A DNA stretch of 64,000 nucleotides from UBA1952 sp965246905. GTDB taxonomy: Bacteria > Bacteroidota > Bacteroidia > Chitinophagales > Chitinophagaceae. Position numbers and translations under genes: made by a program. Positions 26,938 through 36,146 of the stretch are shown here, piece by piece (the first letter of the stretch is position 1; every line of letters starts with the position of its first letter). Below the pieces are notes generated by a model, which saw only the letters and a list, made by a program, of their open reading frames with translations, had not been told where the DNA came from and searched no databases. Location of the stretch: assembly GCA_965246905.1 (NCBI GenBank), contig CBDFFZ010000002.1, positions 124,001 through 188,000 of the forward strand, read 5' to 3'.

Positions 26938-27633
26938 ATGCAACGCATCATCCAGATCAATATCGCCGGCCGCATGCTGCCTATCGAGGAAGACGCCTAT
27001 CTTTTGCTCAAAGATTACCTGACGGCACTCCACCGGCAATTCAACGATGAGGATAGCAAGGAAGAGATCATTTACGATATAGAGTACCGCATTGCCGAAC
27101 TCTTTTCCATCCGCCTCCAGAGCGGTGCCCATGCTATCGACGGCGCAGATGTAAGCAAAGTGATCGAAAACCTTGGTACGCCTTCCGCGCTTGGCGGCCA
27201 GAGCCAGATCTCCTCGACCCCCGTTCCCTATGTCAAAAAAGATACTCCGGGCGATAATCCTTACAGCCGCGGCTTCGACAACCGGCGCAGCGGCGCAGAC
27301 AGCCAGCGCCGCATTTTCCGCAATCCGAATGATAAGATTCTGGGCGGCGTATGCAGCGGCCTCGGCAATTATTTCGATATAGACCCGGTCATCCTCCGCC
27401 TTGTATGGGCTGCTTCCATTATGCTGGCAGGCTTTGGCTTTATTGCCTATGTTATCGCCTGGATCGTAATACCCACCCCGAAAACACCGGAAGATATGGC
27501 CTTTATGACCGGCGGCGAGCCCATGAACTTCCATGATATGCGCCGTAATATGGCCTCGGAAATGCAGGATCTTAAAGTAAGAGGCGAGCAGATGAGCCGC
27601 GAGCTGAGGGATTTCTTCAGCAATAAAAAGTAA
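26938..27633 (+). CDS. PspC-domain membrane protein
   Basis: 231 residues. The N-terminal 90 residues are hydrophilic and helical. The PspC domain (about 118-185) reads NDKILGGVCSGLGNYFDIDP followed by a hydrophobic hairpin (LRLVWAASIMLAGFGFIAYV, AWIVIP). The C-terminal tail is amphipathic and Met-rich. PspC proteins sense or buffer inner-membrane stress. Co-transcribed with padR. Confidence 0.9.
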   Translation: MQRIIQINIAGRMLPIEEDAYLLLKDYLTALHRQFNDEDSKEEIIYDIEYRIAELFSIRLQSGAHAIDGADVSKVIENLGTPSALGGQSQISSTPVPYVKKDTPGDNPYSRGFDNRRSGADSQRRIFRNPNDKILGGVCSGLGNYFDIDPVILRLVWAASIMLAGFGFIAYVIAWIVIPTPKTPEDMAFMTGGEPMNFHDMRRNMASEMQDLKVRGEQMSRELRDFFSNKK

Positions 27634-27713
27634 AGCTAAAAGTCCCCGCGCCCAATATTGAAGGTCCTTTTCTACAGGCATTCAACTACAGCGTATAGGG
27701 GGTTGCGGTTCAT

Positions 27714-27721
27714 TATCTTTG
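27714..27721 (+). promoter_or_regulatory. TATCTTTG -7 box directly before the holB start
   Basis: Matches TAnnTTTG, but ends only 4 bases before the ATG of holB. If used, the transcript would be leaderless. No good -33 box is seen at the expected distance. Confidence 0.35.
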
Positions 27722-27725
27722 CCCC

Positions 27726-28862
27726 ATGCAATTCAGTGAAGTAATAGGCCAGCAAGCCGCAAAGGCCGGCCTTATACAAATGGAAACTGCCGGCAGGCTC
27801 CCCCACGCGCTGCTCCTGTTGGGCCGTGAGGGCACCGGCGGGTTGCCCCTTGCCATCGCCTTTGCCCAGTATCTTCTATGTGCCAACCGGAGTATGGATG
27901 ATTCCTGCGGCCATTGCGCAGCCTGCCAGAAGGTACGCAACCTCGGCCACCCGGATCTGCATCTTACCTTTCCCACCATCGCCCCTAAATCGGGTGCTAA
28001 AGCCAATTCAAAGCATTATCCCGCCGAGTTCAAAAACTTCATTTCCCAAACGCCTTACGGCACTACCTACGATTGGCTTCAAAGCATCAATGCAGAGAAC
28101 AAGCAGGGCAATATCACTGCCGATGAATGCCGCGAGATCATCGAAGAGCTTTTTTTGAAATCCTATGAAGGCGGCAAAAAAATTCAGATCATCTGGCGGC
28201 CGGAGTACCTCGGCAAGGAAGGCAACATCCTGCTGAAACTTATCGAGGAGCCGCCTGCCGATACCCTCCTGATGCTCGTGGCCGAAGATCCAGAAGATAT
28301 CATTGCCACTATTCTTTCCCGCACGCAGCTCATTCGCCTTGCGCCCATTGCCGCGCCCGATATTGCCCGCGCGCTCGAAGCCCGTGCACTGGCAGATCCG
28401 CGCCGCGCCGCACAGATTGGCCAGCTTGCCGCCGGCAGCTATACAGAGGCGATAAGGCTTTTGCAGCACCTGGAAAACGACCTGCTGCCGGGCGTACGCG
28501 CCTGGTTCAACGCCCTCTTCACCAACAATGGCGCAGGTTTTCTGAAATTCACCGAAAGCCTTTCCAAAAGCGGCCGCGAAGGGCAGAAGAATTTCCTGCA
28601 GTACGTAATCGAGCTCCTCGAGCAAAGCATCCGCGCTCAATACCTGCAGGGCAGGCCCCTGGCCTTACCACCCGAAGAAGCCGATTTTGTAGCCAAAGTA
28701 GCTGCCCGCAAACTACCCGTGGCAACGGTAAGCGGCATGATCGAAGCCCTTTCAAAAACCATTTACCATATAGAGCGTAATGCCCACGGCAAAGCCCAGC
28801 TCACCGCGTTATCCCTAAAAATGCAGTACCTCCTGCAAGGGCGCCCGCTGCCGGTTTTATAA
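27726..28862 (+). CDS. holB: DNA polymerase III subunit delta'
   Basis: Clamp-loader subunit. 378 residues starting MQFSEVIGQQAAKAGLIQ as in gamma/delta' proteins. The P-loop is degenerate (LLGREGTGGLPLA, no Lys), typical of the non-ATPase delta' subunit. Zinc module CGHCAACQKVRNLGHPDL follows, then SAM-type sensor motifs (LLKLIEEPPADTLLMLVAED, ATILSRTQLIRL). The C-terminal collar domain is helical. The start is the family-typical one although it sits close to a -7-like box. Confidence 0.93.
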   Translation: MQFSEVIGQQAAKAGLIQMETAGRLPHALLLLGREGTGGLPLAIAFAQYLLCANRSMDDSCGHCAACQKVRNLGHPDLHLTFPTIAPKSGAKANSKHYPAEFKNFISQTPYGTTYDWLQSINAENKQGNITADECREIIEELFLKSYEGGKKIQIIWRPEYLGKEGNILLKLIEEPPADTLLMLVAEDPEDIIATILSRTQLIRLAPIAAPDIARALEARALADPRRAAQIGQLAAGSYTEAIRLLQHLENDLLPGVRAWFNALFTNNGAGFLKFTESLSKSGREGQKNFLQYVIELLEQSIRAQYLQGRPLALPPEEADFVAKVAARKLPVATVSGMIEALSKTIYHIERNAHGKAQLTALSLKMQYLLQGRPLPVL

Positions 28863-28863
28863 T

Positions 28864-28950
28864 TATTGTCCGGGCACGGGGAAGCCGGTTGAGCAATCGG
28901 GGCGTTGGCACCATTCATCTGTTGAGTTATTATTGAGCTTTTCTTAGTTG
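28864..28950 (+). repeat. Extragenic repeat family 'GGCGTTGGCACC', copy 2
   Basis: TGTCCGGGCA, GAGCAATCGGGGCGTTGGCACC, TTCATC and AGCTTTTCTTAG blocks, spaced as in copy 1 (11694-11776). Lies between holB and coaBC. Confidence 0.7.
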
Positions 28951-29013
28951 CTGCAATGCAACCCGGCCTCCAATAACACCCGGAAATCATAATCCCTGCC
29001 TAACTTGCAGGCT

Positions 29014-30237
29014 ATGCAGCTACAAGGCAAGAAAATACTGCTGGCAGTAACGGCCAGCATAGCCGCTTATAAAACCCCGGACCTCGTGCGCCGGCTCATA
29101 AAAGCAGGTGCCGAAGTACAGGTGCTCACTACTCCCGCCGCCGCAGATTTCGTATCGCCATTAGCATTAGCTACAGTTTCAAAAAACCCGGTACTCAGCA
29201 ACGTAGCCGATGGGACTTCCTGGAACAACCACGTAGCGCTGGGCCGCTGGGCCGATGCGATGCTTATTGCGCCATGCAGCGCCAACACCCTCGCCAAGCT
29301 ATCCGCCGGGCTATGCGATAACCTCGTTTGCGCTGTCTACCTGAGCGCTATTTGCCCGGTATTCATAGCCCCTGCTATGGATGAGGATATGTGGCTGCAT
29401 CAAAGCACGAAGAATAACCTTGAAAAGCTGCGCTCCTATGGCAACTTCATTATTCCGGTAGCGCACGGCGAGCTCGCTTCCGGCCTTATCGGCGAGGGGC
29501 GTATGGCAGAGCCGCATGAGCTGGTATCGTTTCTTGCTAACCATTTTACAACGGAGCTACATCTCCCCCTGAAAGGAAAAAAAGCCCTCGTTACCGCCGG
29601 CCCTACTTACGAGCTGATCGATCCTGTACGCTTCATCGGTAATTTTTCTACCGGAAAGATGGGCATTGCACTGGCAGAAGCATTGGCGGAGCGGGGCGCG
29701 GATGTTACCCTGGTGCTTGGTCCCACACATCTCCGTGCATCGCATCGCCACATCACCACCATTCCGGTACAGAGCGCACAGGAAATGTGGGATGCTGCAA
29801 TTACCGCTTTCCCCGAATGCAGCATTGCGGTAATGGCTGCCGCAGTTGCCGATTACCGCCCGTTAGAAACGGCTCCTGATAAAATAAAAAAGAGTGATGA
29901 AACGTTAGCTATCGTGCTTACCAAAACAGGGGATATACTGGCTACGCTCGGCAGCCGGAAGAGGGACGATCAGATCGTAGTAGGCTTTGCCCTCGAAACT
30001 ACCCATGAAGAAGCCTATGCCACCCAAAAGCTAAAGGCTAAGAATGCGGATATGATCGTGCTGAACTCCCTGAAAGATGCGGGCGCGGGCTTCGGCCATG
30101 ACACGAATAAAATAACCCTGATCGGTAAAGATGGAAGCATTGCTGCACTGGAGCTGCAAAGCAAAAAAGACGCAGCAATCGCTATTGTAAACCGGATCAT
30201 AAAGTACCAGCAACAACATGAACACGAGACTGCTTAA
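29014..30237 (+). CDS. coaBC: Bifunctional phosphopantothenoylcysteine decarboxylase / phosphopantothenate-cysteine ligase
   Basis: Two consecutive steps of coenzyme A synthesis. CoaC domain first: flavin-binding GKKILLAVTASIAAYK, active-site His in NNHVALGRW, and the PAMDEDMW form of the PxMNxxMW motif (about residues 120-130). CoaB domain from about residue 190: KKALVTAGPTYELIDPVR, FIGNFSTGKMG, AAAVADYRP and the KKSDETLAIVLTKT region. Start at the ATG 29014; an in-frame TTG three codons upstream is less likely. The 3' end overlaps the DUF4835 gene by 20 bases. Confidence 0.96.
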   Translation: MQLQGKKILLAVTASIAAYKTPDLVRRLIKAGAEVQVLTTPAAADFVSPLALATVSKNPVLSNVADGTSWNNHVALGRWADAMLIAPCSANTLAKLSAGLCDNLVCAVYLSAICPVFIAPAMDEDMWLHQSTKNNLEKLRSYGNFIIPVAHGELASGLIGEGRMAEPHELVSFLANHFTTELHLPLKGKKALVTAGPTYELIDPVRFIGNFSTGKMGIALAEALAERGADVTLVLGPTHLRASHRHITTIPVQSAQEMWDAAITAFPECSIAVMAAAVADYRPLETAPDKIKKSDETLAIVLTKTGDILATLGSRKRDDQIVVGFALETTHEEAYATQKLKAKNADMIVLNSLKDAGAGFGHDTNKITLIGKDGSIAALELQSKKDAAIAIVNRIIKYQQQHEHETA

Positions 30238-31150
30238 AATATTTATCCTGGCCATTGCCACATGCTCCTCCAAAGCCACAACGGCGCAGGAACTCAACTG
30301 TAAAGTGAAGATCGGGCATGATAAGATCCAGAACACCGACCAGCAGGTTTTTACTGCCATGGAGCGCGCGGTTACCGATTTTATAAATAGCCGCAAGTGG
30401 ACGGCCGATGAATGGGCGCCGACCGAGCGCGTGGAATGTAATATACTCATCAACCTTACCGGCAAAGACGCTACCGACCCGGACGTCTATACGGCTACAC
30501 TCAGCATCCAGGCATCCCGCCCGGTGTACAACAGCGGCTACAGCACGCCAACAATCAATTATGTGGATCGTGATGTGGTGTTCCGCTTCTCGCAATACAA
30601 CCAGCTGCAGTTTGATGACAACCGCGTGAACAATGGTGATGCCCTCGCCTCCAACCTCACCGCTATTCTTGCTTATTACGCCTACCTCACGCTCGCGCTG
30701 GATTACGACAGCTTTTCGCCTTCCGGCGGATCGGCTCTTTATAAAAAAGCGCAGAATATTGTAAGCAATGCTCCGGAGCAGGGCAATACGATTCATGGCT
30801 GGAAGGCTTTTGAGGAAAAGCGCAACCGCTACTGGATGGTGGATCAGATACTGAGCCCGCGCTATGAGAATTTCCGTAAGTATTGGTACTCGATGCACCG
30901 CGAAGGGCTCGACATTATGTATAATAAGCCTGCCGAAGGCCGTGCAAAACTGCTGGCCGGCATCGCAATACTCAACCAGTTGCAGAAGGATAATCCCGGA
31001 TCTTCGCTCATCCAGTTTTTCTTCAATGCCAAGAGTGATGAAGTGATGCGCAATGTAGCACAGTCGCCACAGGCGGAGCGGGCGCTGTATATACCGCAGC
31101 TCGTAACGATGGATGTATCCAACGCGGGCAAGTACAACGACCTGAAGTAG
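30218..31150 (+). CDS. Secreted DUF4835 protein
   Basis: 310 residues with a signal peptide (cleavage after TTAQ), then ELNCKVKIGHDKIQNTDQQ, the typical opening of DUF4835, and the conserved core FRFSQYNQLQFDDNRV...LTAILAYYAYLTLALDYDSF. The family is found next to coaBC across Bacteroidota, and this overlap arrangement is conserved. Envelope protein of unknown role; the linkage to coaBC is the only functional hint. Confidence 0.9.
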   Translation: MNTRLLKIFILAIATCSSKATTAQELNCKVKIGHDKIQNTDQQVFTAMERAVTDFINSRKWTADEWAPTERVECNILINLTGKDATDPDVYTATLSIQASRPVYNSGYSTPTINYVDRDVVFRFSQYNQLQFDDNRVNNGDALASNLTAILAYYAYLTLALDYDSFSPSGGSALYKKAQNIVSNAPEQGNTIHGWKAFEEKRNRYWMVDQILSPRYENFRKYWYSMHREGLDIMYNKPAEGRAKLLAGIAILNQLQKDNPGSSLIQFFFNAKSDEVMRNVAQSPQAERALYIPQLVTMDVSNAGKYNDLK

Positions 31151-31257
31151 TGCGCAACGCCTATTAGTAGGAGGCTGCTCCAACAAGGCATCCTCTGTAA
31201 GAAGCCCTAATATTTGCAGGAGAAAAGGTTGCTGCACCGTCAACAAATAACAGCTGA

Positions 31258-31614
31258 ATGATCTTAGCCACCCTACCAACGCCGCGGCTTTACCTCCTTT
31301 GCGGCATCCTGCTGCTTGCTTCCTGCAACCGCAGCGGGCCGCATCTGCCCAAAGAAGAAATGCAAAAAGTGCTGCTCGATGTGCAGCTTGCAGAAGTGTA
31401 CAGCACCATGGCGCCCAAAGACACCACAGGTGTTGCAGGGTCGGAAAGCGCCGATTCGCTGGCCGCTTTTTACCGCGAAGTCCTGGCCCACCACCACACT
31501 ACCGCACAGGAATTTATGCAAAGCTTAGACTGGTACCGTGCGCACCCCGATGAGCTGGATTCTGTTTATAACGGTGCAATGAAAGCGTTGGATAAAGCAG
31601 AGAAAAGGCATTAA
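31258..31614 (+). CDS. DUF4296 lipoprotein
   Basis: 118 residues. Lipoprotein signal with lipobox LLLASC (Cys about residue 23), then LPKEEMQKVLLDVQLAEVY, the DUF4296 core, and YRAHPDELDSVYNGAMKAL. Small exported helical protein of unknown function, often near DUF4835 in this phylum. Converges with pyrG. Confidence 0.85.
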   Translation: MILATLPTPRLYLLCGILLLASCNRSGPHLPKEEMQKVLLDVQLAEVYSTMAPKDTTGVAGSESADSLAAFYREVLAHHHTTAQEFMQSLDWYRAHPDELDSVYNGAMKALDKAEKRH

Positions 31615-31632
31615 AAAGCCGGAGCAAAAAAA

Positions 31633-33282
31633 TTAATGCTCAACCCCGGAAGCTTTTTCCATGACCTTCCTTGCCTGTCCGCTGCGCGCCTCTTTGGCTG
31701 CCTTTACAAAAGCTACGAATAATGGGTGCGGGTTCTCTACGGTGCTTTTATATTCCGGGTGAAACTGCGTACCGATAAAAAACGGATGCCCTGTTATCTC
31801 AACGATCTCAACCAGGTTTGTTTTAGGGTTGATGCCGGCGGCTACCATACCGGCCGCTTCGAATGGAGCTACGTAAGCATTGTTTAGCTCATAGCGGTGA
31901 CGGTGGCGCTCGGTAATGCTGGTGGTGCCGTAGATGGAAGCTGCCTTACTGCCTGCATTCAGCTTGCAATCATAGGTGCCGAGGCGCATAGTGCCGCCCA
32001 TTTGGGTAATGTTCTTTTGCTCTTCCATCATCGAGATCACCGGCTCTGCGGTGCTGCCATTCATCTCTGTGCTGTGCGCATCATTCAGGTGCAGCACATT
32101 GCGGGCAAATTCCACGCAGGCCATCTGCATCCCCAGGCATATCCCGAAAAAAGGAATCTGCTGCTCCCGCGCAATGCGAATGGCCTCGATCTTGCCCTCG
32201 ATGCCGCGTGTGCCAAAGCCCGGCGCTACAAGAATGGCATCCAGGTGCTGTAATGTATCCAGCGCGTTTTCCGGGGTCAGGTGCTCGGAGTGGATGTTCT
32301 TTACCTCCACCTTGCATTCATTCACGGCACCGGCATGGATCAATCCTTCAAGAATGGATTTGTAGGCATCCTGCAGCTCTACATATTTACCGATAAGGCC
32401 AATCGTTACTTTGGATTTCGGGTAGCGCAGCTTGTTCAGGAATTCCTTCCATTTGGTAAGCTCCGGCTCAATGCCCAGCGGCAGCTTCAGCTTTTCGAGG
32501 CAGATGCGGTCGAGGCCCTCGCGCACCATTTCCAGCGGCACGGCATAGATCGTATCGGCATCCTGCGCCTCTATTACGGCGTCTTTGGTTACATTGCAGA
32601 AGAGGGCAATCTTGCGTTTCAGATCCGGGTAGAGCGGCTGCTCGGTGCGGCATACGAGGATATCGGGGTTGAGGCCGTTCTCGCTCATCAGCTTTACGCT
32701 GTGCTGCGTGGGCTTCGTCTTCAGCTCCTTTGCCGCTTTCAAATAAGGAATGAGGGTAAGATGCACTACTAAGCAATTTTCATCGCCCATCTCCCACTTT
32801 AACTGGCGGACGGCCTCTATATAGGGCAGGCTTTCGATATCGCCTACGGTTCCGCCCAGCTCGGTAATTACGATATCATATTTATTGCCCTCACCCAGCA
32901 GCGTCATGCGCTGTTTGATCTCATCTGTAATATGCGGGATCACCTGTACCGTTTTGCCGAGGTAAGCTCCTGCCCGCTCTTTATTAATGACCGCCTGATA
33001 GATACGGCCCGTAGTTACATTATTGGCCTGAGAGGTAAAGGTGTTGAGAAAACGCTCGTAATGGCCGAGGTCGAGGTCTGTTTCAGCGCCATCTTCCGTT
33101 ACATAGCACTCGCCATGCTCATAAGGGTTCAGCGTGCCCGGATCGATGTTGATATAGGGGTCAAACTTCTGGATGGTGCAGCTGTAGCCGCGCTCCTGCA
33201 GCAGCTTTGCCAGCGAAGCTGCAATAATTCCCTTGCCTAAAGACGATGTTACACCGCCTGTTACAAATATATACTTGCTCAT
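31633..33282 (-). CDS. pyrG: CTP synthase
   Basis: Makes CTP from UTP, ATP and glutamine. 549 residues. Synthetase domain: MSKYIFVTGGVTSSLGKGII, P-loop, DPYINIDPGTLNPYEHGE, GGTVGDIESLPYIEA. Glutamine amidotransferase domain: nucleophile Cys in FFGICLGMQMA near residue 385, and GTQFHPEYKS near residue 508. Complete and canonical. Transcribed from the promoter at 33338-33370. Confidence 0.98.
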   Translation of the reverse strand: MSKYIFVTGGVTSSLGKGIIAASLAKLLQERGYSCTIQKFDPYINIDPGTLNPYEHGECYVTEDGAETDLDLGHYERFLNTFTSQANNVTTGRIYQAVINKERAGAYLGKTVQVIPHITDEIKQRMTLLGEGNKYDIVITELGGTVGDIESLPYIEAVRQLKWEMGDENCLVVHLTLIPYLKAAKELKTKPTQHSVKLMSENGLNPDILVCRTEQPLYPDLKRKIALFCNVTKDAVIEAQDADTIYAVPLEMVREGLDRICLEKLKLPLGIEPELTKWKEFLNKLRYPKSKVTIGLIGKYVELQDAYKSILEGLIHAGAVNECKVEVKNIHSEHLTPENALDTLQHLDAILVAPGFGTRGIEGKIEAIRIAREQQIPFFGICLGMQMACVEFARNVLHLNDAHSTEMNGSTAEPVISMMEEQKNITQMGGTMRLGTYDCKLNAGSKAASIYGTTSITERHRHRYELNNAYVAPFEAAGMVAAGINPKTNLVEIVEITGHPFFIGTQFHPEYKSTVENPHPLFVAFVKAAKEARSGQARKVMEKASGVEH

Positions 33283-33337
33283 AAAATCAGTCCCTGTTGT
33301 GCTTAGCGACCGTAATCAGTAAAGTATAGCGGTCAGC

Positions 33338-33370
33338 CAAAGATAATATTTTAGGGTAAGCAGCGGCAAA
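33338..33370 (-). promoter_or_regulatory. Promoter of pyrG
   Basis: Minus strand: TTTG at 33370-33367 and TATCTTTG at 33345-33338, spaced 21 bases. Leader of about 50 bases to the pyrG ATG. Confidence 0.65.
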
Positions 33371-33572
33371 GGGAATCGTGTTAATGCCCGCAAATGCGCA
33401 CCGGTATTGGCGAAAATTTATTTTTCCTATGCAGTGGGCTTATCATTCAGCATTGTTGCACATACAGGTAGTGGAATACGATCTTTAAGGGAAAAAGGTG
33501 TGCGCTATACGCTCCCACCGGCTGCCATAGTCATTGTTCAGACCGGTGAACTATCGAAAACAGCCAGGTTCA

Positions 33573-33824
33573 TTTATAAAATAGCCGCTACTATCTGTCC
33601 GATAGCCGGTGCTATTTATAAAATAGCTGTAGCTATTTACCGGAAAGCCGCTGCTATCTGTGCGATAGCTGTTGCTATTTATAAAATAGCTGCAGCTATT
33701 TACCGGAAAGCTGCAGCTATCTGTCCGATAGCTGGTGCTATTTATAAAATAGCTGTAGCTATTTGCCGGAAAGCTGCTGCTATTTATCAGATAGCTGCAG
33801 CTATTTACAAAATAGCTGCAGCTA
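33573..33824 (+). repeat. 12 x 21-bp tandem repeat (minisatellite)
   Basis: Exactly twelve contiguous 21-base units ending in ...AGCTGnnGCTA. Three unit types start TTTATAAAA (A), TTTACCGGA (B) or TCTGTCCGA (C) and are ordered A C A B C A B C A B A A, a 63-base higher-order period. Many units carry the palindrome ATAGCTGCAGCTAT. One frame is open throughout and would encode a heptad-like peptide (IYKIAAA, ICPIAGA, IYRKAAA), then stop directly after the array. No ATG precedes it in that frame; a TTG at 33407 would give 142 residues. Coding status unclear. Confidence 0.85.
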
Positions 33825-34009
33825 TTTGCGGGTAATAATCAGGTTTTAATGACGACCTGGAGCTGTTCAGGCATTAGCGCAGACGCATAATTCAGTATTC
33901 ATCAACCGCTTACCTTAAATTATTCAATAAATTCAAAAATTATAACAATTTTTAAGGGATGAAGGCTTCCCAAAATATTATTATATATCCCCTTCCCCGA
34001 AGAGGCAGA

Positions 34010-35110
34010 TCAATCCTTTAAAGACTCCCACCAACGGCTAAATACCTGCTCACTCTTCAGGTGCACCACTTCCCCGATCATCGGGTGTAGCAATGGCATA
34101 CCCTGCGCCTCAGCCGCCGTAGTAACCCGCAGGATAGAATCATCCCAGGCATGATTGCTCAGACCGAATTTTGCCCAGTGTACCGGAAGCAGCCTGGCGG
34201 CTTTCAGATCCAGCGCAGCCTGCACTGTTTCTTCCGGCATCATATGAATATATTTCCATGATTTATCATACTGCCCGCATTCAAGAATAGCAAGATCAAA
34301 AGGGCCGTATTGCTCCCCTATTTTTTTAAAATGCGTATCGTAGCCGGAATCCCCGCCCAGAAAAAAATTCATCGAAGGCGTTTTCAAAGCAAAGGCTACC
34401 CAGAGCGCCCCATTGCGCTTCAACCCCCGCCCGGCGAAATGCCGCCCCGGCAGCACCGCAACCTTAAACCCATCCTCCAGCGCTGCTTCCTCGTTCCAGT
34501 CCTTTTCAAGGATCCGCTCTGCGGCAAAGCCCCAGCGGCGCAGGTGCGCGCCGGTACCCAGCCCGGTAACTACCATTTTTACTTTTGGCTGCAATGCCTT
34601 CACCGTAGAGAAATCCAGATGATCCCAGTGATCATGCGAAAGAAAAAGGTAATCCAGCGCCGGAATATCCGCTGCTGTATAAACATCGCTGCCCGGAAAG
34701 CTGCGTGTGGTAGCGCTGATGGGCGAGGCTGCGCCGGAAAACACCGGATCCATCAAAATCTTCTTCCCGTCAACCTGAAGAAAATAGGAGGAATGCCCGA
34801 ACCATACCAGCACATTATCTTCAGGGCGTAAGCTATGCAGGTCTGTTTTTACAGCAGGAATAGCGCCGGAAGGCTTTGCCCGCTTATTCTTATTAAAAAG
34901 AAATTCGCTCATCACCTTTGGCATAGAAGCGCCTTCGGTAAGCTGCGGCGTAGGCGAAAGGTTCTGAAACTGCCCGTCGCGGAAGTGCGGCGATTGCAGG
35001 ATACGCTGCAAATCAGCGCCTTTAGGCATATTGCCAAACGGCGCAGAGCGCAGAAACAGGAAAATGGTAGCGATGATTAACAGGGCAATGCCTGCGATAA
35101 CAAACCACAT
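34010..35110 (-). CDS. Membrane-anchored metallo-beta-lactamase-fold hydrolase (NAPE-PLD-like)
   Basis: 366 residues. One N-terminal membrane span (WFVIAGIALLIIATIFLFL), then an MBL domain: VLVWFGHSSYFLQVDGKKIL, DPVFSG, the metal motif FLSHDHWDHLDFS near residue 160, further metal ligands in GRHFAGRG and GGDSGYDTHF, and a final histidine in LPVHWAKFGL. This order matches N-acyl-phosphatidylethanolamine phospholipase-D-like/UlaG-type hydrolases. Substrate not known; a lipid phosphodiester is one option. Confidence 0.88.
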   Translation of the reverse strand: MWFVIAGIALLIIATIFLFLRSAPFGNMPKGADLQRILQSPHFRDGQFQNLSPTPQLTEGASMPKVMSEFLFNKNKRAKPSGAIPAVKTDLHSLRPEDNVLVWFGHSSYFLQVDGKKILMDPVFSGAASPISATTRSFPGSDVYTAADIPALDYLFLSHDHWDHLDFSTVKALQPKVKMVVTGLGTGAHLRRWGFAAERILEKDWNEEAALEDGFKVAVLPGRHFAGRGLKRNGALWVAFALKTPSMNFFLGGDSGYDTHFKKIGEQYGPFDLAILECGQYDKSWKYIHMMPEETVQAALDLKAARLLPVHWAKFGLSNHAWDDSILRVTTAAEAQGMPLLHPMIGEVVHLKSEQVFSRWWESLKD

Positions 35111-35277
35111 AATTTAAAAGATCAGGGAGCGCAAAAGTAGGCTATCCAGCATCAGGCACCTTACCTCCAGGCTGCTAAGTACGGATGTCTTTGCGTCTTT
35201 GCGCGAAAATGGCGGAACAACACCCCCCATCAATAAGCCCTGATTCGTTTGTAAAAGTTGCGCATCTTTACAGCATC

Positions 35278-36054
35278 ATGTCCACTATTCAGAAAACCAT
35301 AGCCTCCGGTGTAGCCATCCTTGCACTCAACCGCCCGGAAAAATATAATTCTATTAATCGCGAAATGGCGCTGGAGCTCCAGCAGCAATTGGACGAATGC
35401 GAAGCAGACCCCGCCGTACGCTGCATCGTGATTACCGGCAGCGGCAAAGGCTTCTGCGCCGGCCAGGATCTTGCAGAAGCCAGCGATGTGGCGACGCTGG
35501 ATTTCCGGAAGCTGGTGGAAGAGCATTATAATGCCCTTGTGCGCCGGTTGAGGGCCATTGAGAAGCCGGTAATTGCCGCTGTAAACGGGGTAGCTGCCGG
35601 TGCAGGCGCCAACCTTGCGCTTTGCTGCGATTTCGTGCTGGCAGCGAAAAGCGCCACCTTCATCCAGGCTTTTAGCAAAATATCCCTGATACCGGATACG
35701 GCAGGCACGTACTTCCTGCCGCGCCTCGTAGGCCTGCAGCGCGCCCTCGCCCTCGCTATGACCGGAGATAAGGTAACCGCCGATGAGGCTGTGCAAATGG
35801 GCATGGCGTACAAAAGCTATGACGATGCCGCTTTTGAAGACGAATGGAAAAAGCTGGCGGCTACGCTGGCGCAGATGCCTACGAAAGCCTTTGGCCTTAC
35901 CAAGCGCGCGATGAATGCCTCGCTCGGCAATACGCTGGAGGAACAATTAGAATTAGAAAAAGAGCTGCAGGCAGAAGCCGGTACAAGCCACGATTTTGCC
36001 GAAGGCGTAGCTGCCTTCCTGGAAAAACGGAAGCCTGTTTTTAAGGGAGCATAG
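35278..36054 (+). CDS. Enoyl-CoA hydratase/isomerase (PaaG-like)
   Basis: 258 residues, crotonase fold: ILALNRPEKYNSIN, oxyanion-hole motifs GKGFCAGQDLAEA and NGVAAGAGANLAL, then ISLIPDTAGTYFLPR with an Asp where PaaG (1,2-epoxyphenylacetyl-CoA isomerase) has its catalytic Asp. Start at ATG 35278 (MSTIQKTIASG); the longer frame upstream is not family-like. Either a phenylacetate-pathway isomerase or a general 2-enoyl-CoA hydratase; no other paa genes are visible. Confidence 0.88.
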   Translation: MSTIQKTIASGVAILALNRPEKYNSINREMALELQQQLDECEADPAVRCIVITGSGKGFCAGQDLAEASDVATLDFRKLVEEHYNALVRRLRAIEKPVIAAVNGVAAGAGANLALCCDFVLAAKSATFIQAFSKISLIPDTAGTYFLPRLVGLQRALALAMTGDKVTADEAVQMGMAYKSYDDAAFEDEWKKLAATLAQMPTKAFGLTKRAMNASLGNTLEEQLELEKELQAEAGTSHDFAEGVAAFLEKRKPVFKGA

Positions 36055-36067
36055 CGTAAAGGAATTG

Positions 36068-36106
36068 AAAAGGCAGCTTCAATGATGCGTTGAAGCTGCC
36101 TTTTTT
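36068..36106 (+). terminator. Terminator after the enoyl-CoA hydratase gene
   Basis: AAAAGGCAGCTTCAA / TTGAAGCTGCCTTTT, a 15-bp perfect stem followed by more T. Confidence 0.92.
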
Positions 36107-36146
36107 AAATTTACCCGCACCATTTTCTTGCCGGCCGGCTCCTTAC

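Noticed and set aside
33573..33824. CRISPR array
   Set aside because: Units are contiguous 21-mers with no unique spacers, and no cas genes are present.
33407..33835. Confident 142-residue protein gene
   Set aside because: It starts at TTG with no ribosome-binding site, and the open frame follows automatically from 21-bp units; listed as a repeat instead.
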